This document shows, piece after piece, positions 23,909-38,129 of a stretch of DNA of 64,000 bases (positions are counted from its first letter, which is position 1; each line of letters begins with the position of its first letter). The position numbers and the translations under genes were made by a program. Origin of the DNA: Leptospira noguchii serovar Panama str. CZ214 (GTDB lineage Bacteria; Spirochaetota; Leptospiria; Leptospirales; Leptospiraceae); assembly GCF_000306255.2 (NCBI RefSeq), contig NZ_AKWY02000004.1, positions 1-64,000 of the forward strand. Reading direction: 5' to 3'. The notes under the pieces were generated by a model. It saw nothing but the letters and a program-made list of their open reading frames with translations. It was not told where the DNA came from and did no database searches.

Positions 23909-24078
23909 TCTGGTTTGTAACCTTCGATAATTTTTCCGCAGTCCCTTTTCCGTGATAAACGACTTCCCGATTTTCTAAGCTTGCTTTTCCCATAAATCCA
24001 ATTTCTTTTAAAGCAGACTCAACGGCTCTTAAACGCAGTTCATTTCTTTTACAGTTAGTCTAATTTCTTTTATTAGAT
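23898..24078 (-). pseudogene. Broken CopZ-like copper chaperone
   Basis: Between the repressor and copA, minus-strand DNA reads KEIRLTVKEMNC, then after a short loss continues LRAVESALKEIGFMGKASLE and on to VTNQNES-stop. This fits a small HMA-type chaperone (MxCxxC replaced by a frameshift, loss of the second Cys), and its expected ATG has become ATA after a GGAGAGG ribosome site. The remnant's stop overlaps the copA start by 11 nt, so an ancestral csoR-copZ-copA operon is likely. A sequencing error could explain the frameshift but would not restore the ATG. Confidence 0.6.
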
Positions 24079-24090
24079 CCTCTCCTTTGT

Positions 24091-24384
24091 CTACCTAAGA
24101 ATATAACCTACGGTTCTAATAAACTCTTCTAAAATTTTTGAATCATTTCCTCTGATCCTCTCTGTGACACACGTTCGAATATGACTTTTAAGTAACGCTC
24201 CAGATACACCATCTAATGCCGACTTTACGGAAGATATTTGATTGAGTACGTCGTCGCAATATTTTTCGTTTTCAATCATTCCTTGAATTCCTCGTATCTG
24301 CCCTTCTATTTTTTTTAATCTTAGAATTAAACTTTTACTTTCCTTTGGATCCGCTCTAAGTTTGTATTTTGGTTTATGTTTCAT
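24091..24384 (-). CDS. csoR: CsoR/FrmR-family copper-sensing repressor
   Basis: A small all-helical DNA-binding repressor of 97 residues. The metal-site pattern is Cys43, His68 and Cys72 (KYCDD ... SHIRTC), with the 25- and 4-residue spacings of Cu(I)-sensing CsoR. The N-terminal RLKKIEGQIRGIQGMIE is the family signature. Located directly upstream of copA on the same strand, it probably represses the operon and releases DNA on Cu(I) binding. Persulfide- or formaldehyde-sensing relatives share the fold; the His and the CopA context favour copper. Confidence 0.87.
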   Translation of the reverse strand: MKHKPKYKLRADPKESKSLILRLKKIEGQIRGIQGMIENEKYCDDVLNQISSVKSALDGVSGALLKSHIRTCVTERIRGNDSKILEEFIRTVGYILR

Positions 24385-24408
24385 ATACTATACCCCCCTA
24401 TACTATAG
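24385..24408 (-). promoter_or_regulatory. Candidate CsoR operator overlapping the ribosome site
   Basis: Reading toward csoR, a run of six G (24393-24398) is flanked by TATAGTATA-type repeats on both sides and stops 8 nt before the ATG. G-tract sites with AT-rich flanks are typical operators of CsoR/RcnR proteins. Here the G-run is also the only candidate Shine-Dalgarno sequence, so repressor binding site and ribosome site coincide. Confidence 0.6.
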
Positions 24409-24492
24409 ACTTTTAATTTAAAATATTGCTTATTAATTTTAATACCATTTTATACTTTTTCGTGTAAATACTTCGTAATTTTTTTCACTGAC

Positions 24493-26397
24493 TTAAGGTA
24501 ATGCACATCTACCTTTCGAACACTGATTTACCGTTGCACTGGTTGGGTATCCTCCTGTACCTCTTCTATCCTCCCCCTCTCCAGTGCAATTCCTGTTAGA
24601 GATCATAAAATCAAAAAGATTCTGATAAGCTTGTTCTAACTGTATAGTTACAAATACTGTTAGAGTCCTATCTGCTTCTTCTAGATAATCATTGATTATC
24701 TGGGCCGGACTCGTGCTAGGTGTTAAATATTCCCTATATAAGTCAAATGATATCGAAGACACTCTCGTTGGAATTACCACTAACCCCTGAGAAGTTCTAA
24801 GAATTGGAAGAGCATGCCATCCCAGAGTTTGATCCGATTCACGACGTTGCATCAATCCTAACCAAATACTTCCGGGGGGAGAATCTATAAGTGATCTAAT
24901 ATGAGAATGCATATCAGACCGTCTGGTAAATTCCATAGAAGGGGTCCATTCGTACTGAGGCAACATAGTCATAGCAGATACTAATGTTAGTAATCTAGTT
25001 GTATTATAAGCCGGACCATACGCCGTAGCTGCATCCGTCAACATAGTATCCAACAACGGATAACGTTGCCTAAACGAATCAAAAGGATCTCTATTAGGAG
25101 CTGTATCGAAAAAATAACCTCCACTCTGAAGAGGTCCTTGAGAATGATACTCCTGGAGTTCTGCTAACATCTGGAAGGTATGAAGCAAACAAACACCACA
25201 TATACCATGTATCTGTCCGGGATTTGTAAATGAAGTGGAAATCGCTATATCATAAAGTCTCCTCATCCACTCTTCCGTTAATTGAAAGTTAGATGGCAAG
25301 GTTCTTCTTATTCTTTTATTATGACTTTCTTTATTACCGGCTGGACAATATTGTTCTGTCTTTCCAAGATTACCGGCAGTATAACGTACCCAATTCAATA
25401 AATCACTATCAACAAAAAACAAAGACGTAGGATTATTAGTAGTATCATTTTTCAAATAAGAAGGTTTAACCGCATACGCAACTCCCCAATTTGGTCCAGA
25501 CTTAGTAACTCTGAGTATATTGCCCTGATAATCCGTGATCATCCCACCTTCTTCAGTTGTTGTAAGATAGACATTCCAGTAAGCGGAGTTATCCTTACTA
25601 CTGGTAGAAGCATCACTACAAAATCTCCACCTAACCCAATTCCAATTATAACTACCTACCTGAGAATGCATGCATAAGAAAATCCCACTAACAGGCATAT
25701 ATTGAGCAAGATGTCCATTTTCAGGATTGTAGTAGATTGGTGTAGTATTTTTATCTGAGCCTTCCACATAAATAAAATAGCGACTAGGTGGCATATCCAA
25801 AATTCCATCCCCCCAACCTGAATACCAAGCTATGGAAGTTTTAATGCTAACGTTTCCAGGAGTAGCCACGGTCTTAACCCAATCATCCATAGAAGAATCT
25901 AACGTATGGTCATAGCTATCTTTAGAATTTTTTGATATATAAGCATACCAATTTATATCCTTTAATCGATAACGTTCATCTGCAGTCCAAAAAGAGTGAT
26001 CCTTTACGACCCATCTCTGCAGAGAGTCATTGATAGTACAAGGTCGAAGGTTCACATAATCCCAGTTTGTCGCTCCTTGAACTACCTTCTCAGGAGCAGT
26101 GATACACAACCACGTGTCGTTAATGTAATAAGAAATTCTTTGAAACACATCGTACCTGGCATTATTAACTTCCTGTTCCCCACACCCTCCAATCTGAATA
26201 TAACTTTCGCCACGGATAAATACTGGAGCATAACAATACTTACCTCCATCATGGACTACGATCTTAATCGGTTTATCTTTTGGTTTATCGGTAGGTCTTT
26301 GAACAATCGAACCTGGAAGGATACTCGATGAAATTGAGCTCCATCCATAAGTAAAACTAATTCCAATTAAAACCAACAAAACTATACAACGAGCCAT
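24493..26397 (-). CDS. PF07598/DUF1561 virulence-modifying (VM) protein, copy 2
   Basis: Secreted VM-family protein of 634 residues. A signal peptide (about 1-22, hydrophobic after MARCIV) is followed by the lectin-like half with [21 protein letters not shown] and repeated Cys/Trp motifs, and the C-terminal half with CGVC at 400-403, the shared [20 protein letters not shown] block and [12 protein letters not shown] with His528. Overall it is the most divergent of the three copies; position 545 is Arg where the other two have Asn. Residues around [17 protein letters not shown] match copy 3 rather than copy 1, suggesting recombination among copies. The start ATG has GGAGGT 4 nt upstream. Its leader is unrelated to the shared leader of copies 1 and 3. 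Confidence 0.93.
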   Translation of the reverse strand: MARCIVLLVLIGISFTYGWSSISSSILPGSIVQRPTDKPKDKPIKIVVHDGGKYCYAPVFIRGESYIQIGGCGEQEVNNARYDVFQRISYYINDTWLCITAPEKVVQGATNWDYVNLRPCTINDSLQRWVVKDHSFWTADERYRLKDINWYAYISKNSKDSYDHTLDSSMDDWVKTVATPGNVSIKTSIAWYSGWGDGILDMPPSRYFIYVEGSDKNTTPIYYNPENGHLAQYMPVSGIFLCMHSQVGSYNWNWVRWRFCSDASTSSKDNSAYWNVYLTTTEEGGMITDYQGNILRVTKSGPNWGVAYAVKPSYLKNDTTNNPTSLFFVDSDLLNWVRYTAGNLGKTEQYCPAGNKESHNKRIRRTLPSNFQLTEEWMRRLYDIAISTSFTNPGQIHGICGVCLLHTFQMLAELQEYHSQGPLQSGGYFFDTAPNRDPFDSFRQRYPLLDTMLTDAATAYGPAYNTTRLLTLVSAMTMLPQYEWTPSMEFTRRSDMHSHIRSLIDSPPGSIWLGLMQRRESDQTLGWHALPILRTSQGLVVIPTRVSSISFDLYREYLTPSTSPAQIINDYLEEADRTLTVFVTIQLEQAYQNLFDFMISNRNCTGEGEDRRGTGGYPTSATVNQCSKGRCALP

Positions 26398-28207
26398 TCT
26401 TACCTCCTCTTTTTGAAAAATGAAAACGTGGCCTTCTACTCATCCATAAGAACATAAGATAAATACAGTCTTCGCAAATCTTGTTTGAATCGGTTTGTTG
26501 ACAAGTCGGACTATCCGATTGAACGGAAAACATAAGTATCGTCTTTTCGATCGTTATTAATATCTTTAAACAATACGAATCTCTTTAACTCGTATCTCTG
26601 ATTGATGTTACAATCAGATAAACTTAAAAAAATTCCCTTACTAGATACCACTTGAAAGATGGAAATTTTAAAGATTAAAAAATTAGTATTTTGTTTTGCT
26701 TATGATTCGTATTGGAAATTTTTTATATGTTATCCGAAAACATCTGCTCTAAAGAACATTTTAAATAATCTGCATATAAATCTTCTAATGTTTCTAATAA
26801 AAAGAAGCCAATTAGAATCATTAAAATTGTATTCATCATTTTCACCTTCTATCATCCTTTTTGTTTTTCAGGGAAAACAAAAACTTTTCACTTCTGAGAT
26901 ATTTCTAATGAAGATTAATTATTATTTGTTTATTTTGAACATATATTTGAATTATATTTAAATTTTGTGTATCGAGATTTTGACGAAGTTTACAAGGAAG
27001 TAAAACTCAGTAGACAAGATTGATTTTAAAAGATATAGAAATAAACCTAAATTGAATCGCAAAAATCTGAAGTAAAATTAATAGATTCGATATATGAAGA
27101 TCTTTTTTGAAAAATAATTAGAACAAAATATCAAATCTGCCTAATTACTGTAATGTTAAAACTTTCATTTCAAGACACTCAACAGGATCCATACTTTATA
27201 TATGATAAATTAACATGTATTCGAAGTAAGAAAATGAGAAAGAATTTTCTAAAAGTATGAGTTCCTACAATTTTAGAATTTTTTCTTAAAATCGCGGACT
27301 TGAGGTAGTTCCCACGTTTTAGAAATCGATCAGTAAAATTCAGATCTAACTTTTTTCAGAAAAATGAATTCCTTACGCCGAATTCACGTTAAACTACTTA
27401 TTTTAAGTATTATTGATGTTTGCATATAAATTACCTTAAATTTGTAGATGAATCGCTGCTTAAAAGCTAAAAATCCGAAAACATATTACACGATCTTGAG
27501 TAGCAGTAGCTCGGATATAATTCAATAATTTATTTCAAATTCTAATTCGTTCAATTCAAAAACCAATGGGGATTAAGTATCAAAATCATATTACAACGTA
27601 AAAGTTCAACACGCTAGGAATTTCCACAAAATACGAAGGCAACGATTTTAAAAAATCCAGACATTCTCATAAATCTATATTTTATATATAAAATATTCTA
27701 ATTTATTAAAATTTCCAGAATTCAAATAAAAATAAATTACCCAATTGCCGCTAAACTCTAAAATAACGGAATGCCTAAAATTTTTCGTCTAAACTTAGAA
27801 TAAAACTCAAAATGAAATTATTGATTATACAGGGTATTATTACTATGAGGTATGAAAATAATACTAGGCCACGAAACTTGTTTCAAAAGTTAGAATGTAG
27901 GATCCCCTTCAAAAAAGACAACAATTCTGGGTTAAGCGCAATTTTGAGAACTTCTACGTCTATGGTAAAATCGATCGTTAATTTTAGTACTATTTTATGT
28001 CCGCATAGTAATTGTGGGCACTAATACAAATCTTTAAAAATTTACCTGAAAAATTCGAGTCAACCGAACTATTTTAGAATTTTATTGTATTTTTTATAAA
28101 CAATTTTTTAACTAAAGATCCTCCCTCTCAATTTTTTGCTTGATTGATTTTTCTCATAAAGTATGTTCCGACGCGTTTCTAATTGAAAATTAAACTAGGT
28201 AAAGAAT
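26398..28207. other. 1.8 kb gap without a supported gene
   Basis: Between the divergent VM gene 2 and the lipase. It contains an IS982-type miniature element (27213-27389) and an old family-C-like end near 27878. Open frames at 26659 and 27812 have low-complexity AT-driven composition and no family features. The 26400-26600 part probably holds the VM gene 2 promoter. Confidence 0.55.
27213..27389. mobile_element. IS982-type miniature element
   Basis: A 177 bp element from ACATGTATTCGAAGTAAG to CTTACGCCGAATTCACGT, flanked by TAAATTA (27206-27212) and TAAACTA (27390-27396), 6/7 identical. It contains GGTAGTTCCCACGTTTTAG. The right end is a close match to the consensus terminal repeat. Confidence 0.7.
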
Positions 28208-29128
28208 ATGAAAAAAATAAATTTGAAAATTTTGTTAATGTTAACGTTTCTAATAACGAACGTTACATATGCGTCTGGAGGAGGAACCTCTAGTAAACCT
28301 CTTTCGGGAAGTTATCCGATCGTACTAGTTCATGGATTGTTTGGTTGGGGAAACGGTTCTAGCGTTGTTGATTATTGGGGTGGAAATGCTGCCTATCTTA
28401 GAAATCAAGGCGCGTATGTTCTAACTCCCTCCGTCACCGCGTTAAATTCAAGTTCCAGCAGAGCCTCTCAATTAAAAACGGCTATTGTAGCAGCTATGGC
28501 TGCAAACAATTATACTGGCAAAGTACACATCATAGGACATTCACAAGGTGGACTGGATGCGCGTTATATGGTTTCCAATCTTTCTATGGGCACTAAGGTC
28601 GCCACCTTAACGACGTTAAATACTCCTCATCAAGGCAGTCCTATCGCAAATATTGTAGCAGCGGTCATTCCTAATTGGGCCTTACCTTACGTTTCAACGG
28701 TTTTAAATACTATAATCGGTTTTGTTTACGGGGATTCCAGCCAGAACGCTATTGCAGCTTTAAAACTTCTCACCACAGACGGCCTAAAAACATTTAACTC
28801 TGTAACGCCTAACGTATCTGGTGTAAAATATTTTTCTTATGGATCAACGATCAGCGTCCCAGATCTAATTCAACATCCAGCAATGGGAATTTTATATCCG
28901 ATCTGCGCAATCGGAGCCCCTTTTTACGGAATGAGTATCGCAAATGACGGTGTAGTTCCAGATTCCTCCCAGAGGTGGGGAACTTGGAAAGGAGGACCTT
29001 CGATACCAATCTTGACCACTGGAGTAGATCATTTAGAAGCGACTAACGCTCTCTATCTAGGACAACTTTGGTACGATACAAACGCTTATTTTTTAAAGAT
29101 AGCGACTAACGCAAAATCCAATCAATAA
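28208..29128 (+). CDS. Secreted triacylglycerol lipase (alpha/beta hydrolase)
   Basis: An exported lipase or esterase of 306 residues, resembling bacterial family I lipases of Pseudomonas type. A signal peptide ends near YASG (about 23). The oxyanion-hole motif is PIVLVHGLFGWG, the nucleophile is Ser112 in GHSQGG, and the likely acid and base are Asp247 (ANDGVVP) and His275 (VDHLEATN). No lipase-specific foldase gene is adjacent. It probably degrades host or environmental lipids, which Leptospira uses as carbon source; that role is inferred. Confidence 0.88.
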   Translation: MKKINLKILLMLTFLITNVTYASGGGTSSKPLSGSYPIVLVHGLFGWGNGSSVVDYWGGNAAYLRNQGAYVLTPSVTALNSSSSRASQLKTAIVAAMAANNYTGKVHIIGHSQGGLDARYMVSNLSMGTKVATLTTLNTPHQGSPIANIVAAVIPNWALPYVSTVLNTIIGFVYGDSSQNAIAALKLLTTDGLKTFNSVTPNVSGVKYFSYGSTISVPDLIQHPAMGILYPICAIGAPFYGMSIANDGVVPDSSQRWGTWKGGPSIPILTTGVDHLEATNALYLGQLWYDTNAYFLKIATNAKSNQ

Positions 29129-29181
29129 AATAGATTGGATCAAAATCTCCCTGAAATTCGCTCGGTTTTGGGGAGTTTTTT
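29116..29181 (+). terminator. Lipase gene terminator region
   Basis: An 8 bp hairpin (ATCCAATC at 29116-29123 with GATTGGAT at 29133-29140) has the stop codon in its loop. It is followed by CTCCC (29147-29151) pairing with GGGAG (29171-29175) and a run of T. The second stem plus T-run looks like an intrinsic terminator, although its loop is long. Confidence 0.45.
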
Positions 29182-29816
29182 ACGATCAATCTAATATCAT
29201 ATAACGTTAATTAGGTGTTAAATTTTGGGCGAATCCTGCAAATATTTTGTAAAAGTTAAGCTTGAATGAAATAAAGCAGGATCGGGCTCTCAGCTCTGGT
29301 CAATAAATTGTATGAAAGAAACGTTATACAACATATAAGCTTTAGTTTCAATTTATTGACCTCGCATCGATCCCTTTCGCGTACGATAAACCGAACTATT
29401 ACGAACATGTTCGTTTTCACATTTTCTAAAATAAACCCGTAAAACCCGATTTGTGTTAGTTCCCACATTTTTTGTGGAGAAATTAAGATAGAAATCTCTA
29501 TTAACGTGAGTTCAGCGAAAGAAATCTATGATTCATTTTTCTGAAAGAAGTTGGGATTTGAACTTACAGATCGATTCTTAAAATGTGGGAACTAACACAA
29601 ATTCACAGATTACAAAAAAACTTTCAAAACTAGGAACTCACGCAAAACTAAATCATAAAAAAAATGTTCAAAAAATACAATGCGACTTAATCCGTGGGAA
29701 CTACTGCAAATCACAATTTACAAACAAATTCTAAAATTGTAGGAACTCACACTTTTAGAACATTCTTTTTAATTTTATTACGCTGAACTCACTCTATTTA
29801 AAAATATTAAAATTTA
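29129..29816. other. Gap with nested repeat elements
   Basis: After the terminator region comes a fragment containing GCTCTCAGCTCTGGTCAATA and TTTCAATTTATTGACC (about 29285-29365), then an IS982-type miniature element (29504-29792). No gene is supported. Confidence 0.55.
29504..29792. mobile_element. IS982-type miniature element, 289 bp
   Basis: Begins ACGTGAGTTCAGCG and ends TTACGCTGAACTCAC, flanked by TCTATTA (29497-29503) and TCTATTT (29793-29799). Inside are several GTGGGAACT motifs in the same orientation, spaced roughly 65-95 bp. Confidence 0.65.
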
Positions 29817-32933
<3,117 letters not shown>

Positions 32934-34402
32934 GTTGCAAAGTTCCTATAATTTCTTTTTCGTTCGTGATATACAATAGATTGAGCAGAGCTTCCAAGTG
33001 CGCAACCTGAGCGTCCAAAATAGCATGATGTGTTTCATGAAGTTGGTTTTCCAACTCCAAATAACTGATCATCAATATTCTTCCTTTTTTGAATTCGACA
33101 TCCGCATAAACCAGATCTTTTTCGATTTCGTCTAACTTGGAAAGATTAAAAAGTTTGAGATTAATTTTGGATTGTTCGTAATCTAAAAAAGCTTGTTTAA
33201 ATGCGGTTTTTATAATATTCTCTTGATGATGAAAAATTTCCTGTTTGGATTTTACATTGACCTCCGCAGCAGAAATCTTATTTTGAAACCGATCCCATAC
33301 TGGAATCCTAAACTTAAAACCAAAATCATAAAACCGGTTGGCTACTCCTGATCTATCTTCGCCCACTTGACTGATAATGGAGTAATCCGGATATTTTTCC
33401 AAACTAGCGAGATTCAATTCTGTTTTCGCTTTTTCGATTTCACCTTTAGCGGCCATCAAAGTTAAGTTTTGAGAAATCGCCTTGTTTTGTAGTTCGTTGA
33501 AATCGAACTTTACTCCTTCCGTAAAAAATGGAATTCGAAACGAAGGAACAGTTTCAAACATAAGATATAAGTTCATCGCTTCGTATTGTTTATTTGCATC
33601 CAATTCCAGATCATTGAAATGTTTTCTAAGAGCCAAAATTTTTCTTTGAATGATAAATAAATCAGTCTTCGATTGAGGAGTGATAAACGGTCTCGCACTG
33701 ATATAACTTTCTAAAATCGATAATCTTTTAAGTCGTTCTTTAACGTGATTTTTTTTTCCGGCGGAAACTAGATAACGATAAGCGAACTTAAGCGCGTTAA
33801 ACCGAATCGAGTTACTCGCTTCTTGAAGTTGAATCTCCTTGATTTTAGAATCGTTATCTACCAAAAGTTGATGTAATTCTTTTCTACCTGGAAAATACAC
33901 AGGTTGCTCAAACTGAAGTGCGTATTCGGAACCACTCTCGTTTGCAGCACTCCTACGGCCGTAGTCCAAAGTCAAAGAAGGATTCTGTGTTTTTCCCTGT
34001 TGTTTACGTTGATAAAAAAGAGATTCTAAATCCGCATTTAAGGAAAGTAGCAAAGGAGAATTTTTTTCGGCCCTATCAAGAATGGTTCGAACGTCCAATT
34101 GGAAAGAATTTTCTGATCGAACGGGAAAAACTAAAATTACTAAAAAAATTATCGTATTAAACAAAATAGATAAGTTTAAAAAATTATCCGCAATCCGTTT
34201 CATTAATATTACAAATAGTTTCAAAAAATAGAATATACTTTTGTAAGTTTCAGAAGTATCGTCCCGTTTAATTAGCATAATCTGCCTCAACATTTAAATC
34301 GAAAAACTCTGTATCAGAATAAACCTTTTTTAAATTTGAAATAGAAAGAAGGTTCCATCAATTTCAAAATAGAAAGGATCAAAAATAAGTGGAGGTTATA
34401 AA

Positions 34403-34780
34403 TTAAATCAAAAGACGAACCGAGCCTAACGTTTGAATTTCGTTTGAGCCAGTTTTGAGAAAATCGACAATAAATCGGATTTGAATATTGAAAATAAAAA
34501 ATGAAAAATATAGGTTTGAGGAGTAAATTTGAGGTGGTATAAAAAATTTTAAGAGTTTAAAAAGATTAGTATCTGTTTCCAAAAAAGTGATCGAACCAGA
34601 ATCCCATTCACAACCAGACGCCTCATTCGAATTTGATTCCTGATGGCAAGAAGACTGAAAAGTTTCGATCGTTCTTTTTGTTTCAGAATCGAATCCACAA
34701 ATTGGGCCACAATCTAAAGTCAACATAAGAACGGCTAACAGTGTACATCCGATCCATGTTTTTAATATCGTGAAGCCCAT
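34403..34780 (-). CDS. Small exported protein of unknown function
   Basis: 125 residues, not recognised. The N-terminus MGFTILKTWIGCTLLAVLML is a signal or membrane segment, followed by DCGPICGF and a second Cys pair (SSCHQ, SGCEWDSG). The C-terminal half is hydrophobic and aromatic. It lies on the same strand about 200 bp upstream of the efflux channel gene, the position where small metal-related periplasmic proteins often occur in metal-efflux operons. Cysteine content fits that idea but does not prove it. Confidence 0.5.
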   Translation of the reverse strand: MGFTILKTWIGCTLLAVLMLTLDCGPICGFDSETKRTIETFQSSCHQESNSNEASGCEWDSGSITFLETDTNLFKLLKFFIPPQIYSSNLYFSFFIFNIQIRFIVDFLKTGSNEIQTLGSVRLLI

Positions 34781-35270
34781 ATCTAATCAACACGATTTGT
34801 ATCCAAAGTTGTCAACGTAAAATAGGTATTTTACTTCACAAAACACATCAAATTAGTATCAGGACTTCTTGAAAAAACATAAAGTGAAGTTCGCTCGAAA
34901 AAACAGACATTGTTATGCAGATTTTTTTTCTCTGAACTTGACAAAGCTAAGACAGAATATCTTCTTTTTCTATTATAATATCTTTCAATATAATCAAACA
35001 GAAAATATTGTGTTTCTTGAATTTCCCTCTGTAAACCTCCTTTATTTTCAAAGTTTTAAAAAACGATTCCAAAGAGACTCCCAAATTTTTTGATAGTTAG
35101 TCATTGATTTCCTCGACTTTATCACGAGTTCAATCGTGCTCTTCTTAAAGTCTTCCTCATAGCGTATTTTACGGGGCATACTTTTTTATCTTTTTAATTT
35201 TGCACGAATCCGTCCACTAACTCGGGGATTCTCATATTATACTATTCTTAAATTCGAGAAAGACTCTCAT

Positions 35271-35363
35271 TACTGATACCTATAAAAATAAGTACCGTTA
35301 ATTTTATCACAAAACACTGATCCCATGCAAAATATTAGGTACTTAATTATATAGTTATGAGTA
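35271..35363. repeat. Family D palindromic element (D2)
   Basis: A 93 bp copy nearly identical to D1 (3014-3106): TACTGATACCTATAAAAATA ... TATATAGTTATGAGTA. Confidence 0.7.
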
Positions 35364-35374
35364 ATATTTAAATA

Positions 35375-35633
35375 AGAGCTTGTTCCAAAACCTAAACACC
35401 GATAGGTGTTTGCTGAGTTACTTCGAGCGCCCATAGAAGCGAGATGCTGAGTTCAGGAGGGGTTTGCTTTAGTTTCATAAAATGTGGGAACCACCACGAA
35501 AATTGAACGAAATTAGTACTGCTTGAAAGTTCCCAAAATACCAAATGAGACAAAATCTGTGGGAACTACTACAGTATATTAAAAATTTCTAATAATTATT
35601 GCGTAAAATTCTTTGGTTTTTTGGATAGGCTCT
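35375..35633. repeat. Family C element with nested E cassette (C4)
   Basis: A 259 bp copy, AGAGCTTGTTCCAAAACCTA ... TTTTTTGGATAGGCTCT. Relative to C2 and C3 it is longer because a segment containing CGAGCGCCCATAGAAGCGAG and TGCTGAGTT (about 35405-35465) sits just inside the left end. Confidence 0.7.
35421..35459. repeat. E cassette inside element C4
   Basis: The string CTTCGAGCGCCCATAGAAGC followed by GAGATGCTGAGTTCAGG matches the roughly 35 bp cassette found at 39028, 48964, 50741 and 58224 (reverse). Confidence 0.6.
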
Positions 35634-35977
35634 AAATTAAACTCAAATACAATTCATATGTATGTTAAAAATAAGCTGGTTATCATTTCTTTTCATTAGA
35701 ATTCAAAGCACTTTAATATAGGACAGAAAAAACGATCTAAAAAAGAATGTAGTTCTCTTTTTACTTACTGAATTGAAATGATTTCTTTTACAGACTCACA
35801 GAGATAAAAACTTAAACAATTTCTTAATAATACTATATGTATATACTATTATTATAATTATGTATAAGTAGTATTTTATAATAAATACACCTTGAGATTG
35901 CAAACAAATCTTCATTTAGAAGCTAAGATTATCTACACCCACAAAGAAGCTCTCAATAAATTAGGAATTCTATACAA

Positions 35978-36073
35978 TAGAGTTATTGAAAAATGAATTC
36001 TCGATCTGCTTCTGTTTCATAGAAACGGTCGATTGAAGGAATTGATCTGAACTATGGATTTTTTCAAAAAATA
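35978..36073. repeat. Family B palindromic element (B6)
   Basis: A roughly 96 bp element, TAGAGTTATTGAAAAATGAA ... ATTTTTTCAAAAA, with the core TTTCATAGAAACGGTCGATT. The right end is degenerate. The homologous leader of VM gene 1 (about 760-800) has TATACAATATAAATTC with no insertion. Confidence 0.75.
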
Positions 36074-36177
36074 CAGTATAAATTCTTAATATTGATGATA
36101 ACCGTAAGATTGCGATTTTACGAAAAGATTCGATTGGGGATCGTTAGATTTGAATTGTATAGAAGTTTAAAAAAAAT

Positions 36178-36199
36178 AGGAGTTTAAAAGATAAAGATG
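36178..36199 (+). promoter_or_regulatory. VM gene 3 ribosome site with stretched spacing
   Basis: AGGAG at 36178-36182 is 14 nt from the ATG, against 8 nt in VM gene 1. The difference is a tandem duplication of AAAGAT immediately before the start. A 14 nt spacer is expected to initiate less efficiently, so copy 3 may be expressed at a lower level. Confidence 0.6.
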
Positions 36200-38107
36200 C
36201 GCAATTGGAAAAAAATGTTAATAGTAGTTCTGTTAGTCTCGATTGGAGTTGGCTTCGAGTATAGTATAAATCCTGCACCTGTCCATGCTTCATCATCAAA
36301 GGTTAATTCTTCGATCGTTCAAAAACCTACCGATAAACCAAAAGATAAACCGATTAAAATCGTAGTCCATGATGGAGGTAAGTATTGTTATTCTCCTGTT
36401 TTTACTAATGGTGAAGGTTACGTTTGGATTGACACGTGTACGAATAAGACTCCTAAAGCAAGATACGATGTGTTTCAAAGAATCTCTTATTATGTCAATG
36501 ACACTTGGTTGTGTATTACTGCTCCAAGGTCAGTCATACGTGGGGTAGAACCCTGGGACTATGTAAATCTCAGACCTTGTACGATCAATGATCCTAAGCA
36601 AAGATGGATCGTAAAAGAGAATTCTTTTTGGACTGCAGATGGATTTTATCGTTTAAAAGATACAAATTGGTATGGTTATATCTCTAGAAACTCTGGAGAT
36701 AAATATAATCACACATTAGATTCTTCTATGGATGATTGGGTTAAAACAGTAGCCACTCCGGGAAACATCAGTGTCAAGACTTCTATTGCTTGGGATTTGC
36801 AAACTACTGATGGAAATGAACGTTACTTTGTTCGTTGGGGAGGTTCGGATAAAAACACTACACCTCTTTACTACAATCCTGAAAGTGGACATCTTGCTCA
36901 GTATGATCCTTCAAGTGGTTCTCTCTATTGTATGTATTCTAAGATGACAGATAAATATGATTGGGATTGGGTGAAATGGGCATTGTGTAGTGACGCAGCG
37001 ACCAGTAAGGATAATCCAGCTTTTTGGAACGTTAATTGGGAAACGCAAGAAGGAGGAATAATTACGGACTATAAAGATAATATCCTCAGAGTTACTAGAT
37101 TCGGATTAAATAAGGGTGTTGCCTATACAGTCAAACCTTCTTATTTAGAGAAGGATATTACCCATTTTCCCACTTCTCTATTTATTGTTGATGAAGATTT
37201 ATTGAATTGGACACGTTATACGGCTTCTAATCTTGGAAAAACAGATCAGTATTGTCCAGCTGGTAATCAAGAAAGTCTTAGACGTAAAAGAGTAGTAAGA
37301 ACCTTACCACCTGATTTTCAATTAACTGAGGAGTGGATTCAAAGACTTTATGCTATAGCTACTTCAAATACACAACAGGTATCGATACAAGAAATATGTG
37401 GGACTTGTATGCTTCATAGTTTTCAGATGTTATCTGAACTACAAGAATACCATTCTCAAGGACCCCTTCAGAGTGGAGGTTACTTCTTTGATACAGCTCC
37501 GAATACAGATCCTTCTATATCGTTTAGACAACGCTATCCAGAATTGAACAGACGCATTACTGATGTACCTGAAATCTATGGTAGAATCACAAGTTCAACT
37601 AGACTTTATGCATACGGATTTACTAGGACTATGATGCCTCAGTATCTATGGAATCTCTCTAATGAATCCGCCACTCCAACCGAGATAAGTTCGCACATTA
37701 ACGGGCTTTTCAGCAATCCTGCTGGAAGCATTTGGTTATCCATTGCATTACTGCAAAGTCGGAGCGGAAATTTGATATGGCATGCCGTTCCAATTCTTAG
37801 GACTTCTCAGGGGTTAGTAGTAATACATACAAATATACGTCAGACTTCATTAGACACCTACAGGCAAAGTATAACACCCCTCAATAATCCGAGCCAAGTA
37901 ATAACTAGCCTTATGACAGGTAGTAGATCCCTACAAAGACTGATAACGATAGAGTTAGGACATTACTACCAAAATCCTTTGGATTCCATGATTTCTAACA
38001 GCAATTGCACTGGAGAAGGAGAAGATAGAAGGGGGACGGGAGAAAACCCAACTAGCACATCCGTAAATCAGTGCGCAAGCGGCAGATGTACATTGATAAG
38101 TCAGTGA
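36197..38107 (+). CDS. PF07598/DUF1561 virulence-modifying (VM) protein, copy 3
   Basis: Secreted VM-family protein of 636 residues. Signal peptide and lectin-like half are nearly identical to copy 1 ([40 protein letters not shown]), but the C-terminal domain diverges from about residue 385 onward. Shared landmarks are CGTC at 401-404, [32 protein letters not shown] with His529, and Asn546. Residues of about 44-56 ([16 protein letters not shown]) match copy 2 instead of copy 1, a mosaic pattern. The ribosome site is unusually far (14 nt). A strong hairpin terminator follows at 38130. Confidence 0.93.
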   Translation: MRNWKKMLIVVLLVSIGVGFEYSINPAPVHASSSKVNSSIVQKPTDKPKDKPIKIVVHDGGKYCYSPVFTNGEGYVWIDTCTNKTPKARYDVFQRISYYVNDTWLCITAPRSVIRGVEPWDYVNLRPCTINDPKQRWIVKENSFWTADGFYRLKDTNWYGYISRNSGDKYNHTLDSSMDDWVKTVATPGNISVKTSIAWDLQTTDGNERYFVRWGGSDKNTTPLYYNPESGHLAQYDPSSGSLYCMYSKMTDKYDWDWVKWALCSDAATSKDNPAFWNVNWETQEGGIITDYKDNILRVTRFGLNKGVAYTVKPSYLEKDITHFPTSLFIVDEDLLNWTRYTASNLGKTDQYCPAGNQESLRRKRVVRTLPPDFQLTEEWIQRLYAIATSNTQQVSIQEICGTCMLHSFQMLSELQEYHSQGPLQSGGYFFDTAPNTDPSISFRQRYPELNRRITDVPEIYGRITSSTRLYAYGFTRTMMPQYLWNLSNESATPTEISSHINGLFSNPAGSIWLSIALLQSRSGNLIWHAVPILRTSQGLVVIHTNIRQTSLDTYRQSITPLNNPSQVITSLMTGSRSLQRLITIELGHYYQNPLDSMISNSNCTGEGEDRRGTGENPTSTSVNQCASGRCTLISQ

Positions 38108-38129
38108 CCACAGAATAAAGACATAACAA

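Larger units (their letters stand above)
34781..36196. other. Repeat-rich gap and leader of VM gene 3
   Basis: The left 450 bp shows nothing convincing. From 35271 it holds a family D element, a family C element carrying an E cassette (35375-35633), then DNA homologous to the leader of VM gene 1 (about 35635-35775 and 36066-36196), with a family B element (35978-36073) at a place where the copy-1 leader has none. Confidence 0.6.

Noticed and set aside
26659..26961. Open frame of 100 codons on the plus strand between VM gene 2 and the lipase
   Set aside because: AT-driven composition (Ile/Leu/Lys/Asn/Phe), no ribosome site, no family features; likely chance frame in intergenic DNA.
27812..28024. 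70-codon frame before the lipase
   Set aside because: Contains a family-C-like repeat end and no recognisable protein features.
34869..35093. 74-codon frame starting at a TTG
   Set aside because: Low-complexity Phe/Lys/Asn content and no ribosome site or homologous motif.
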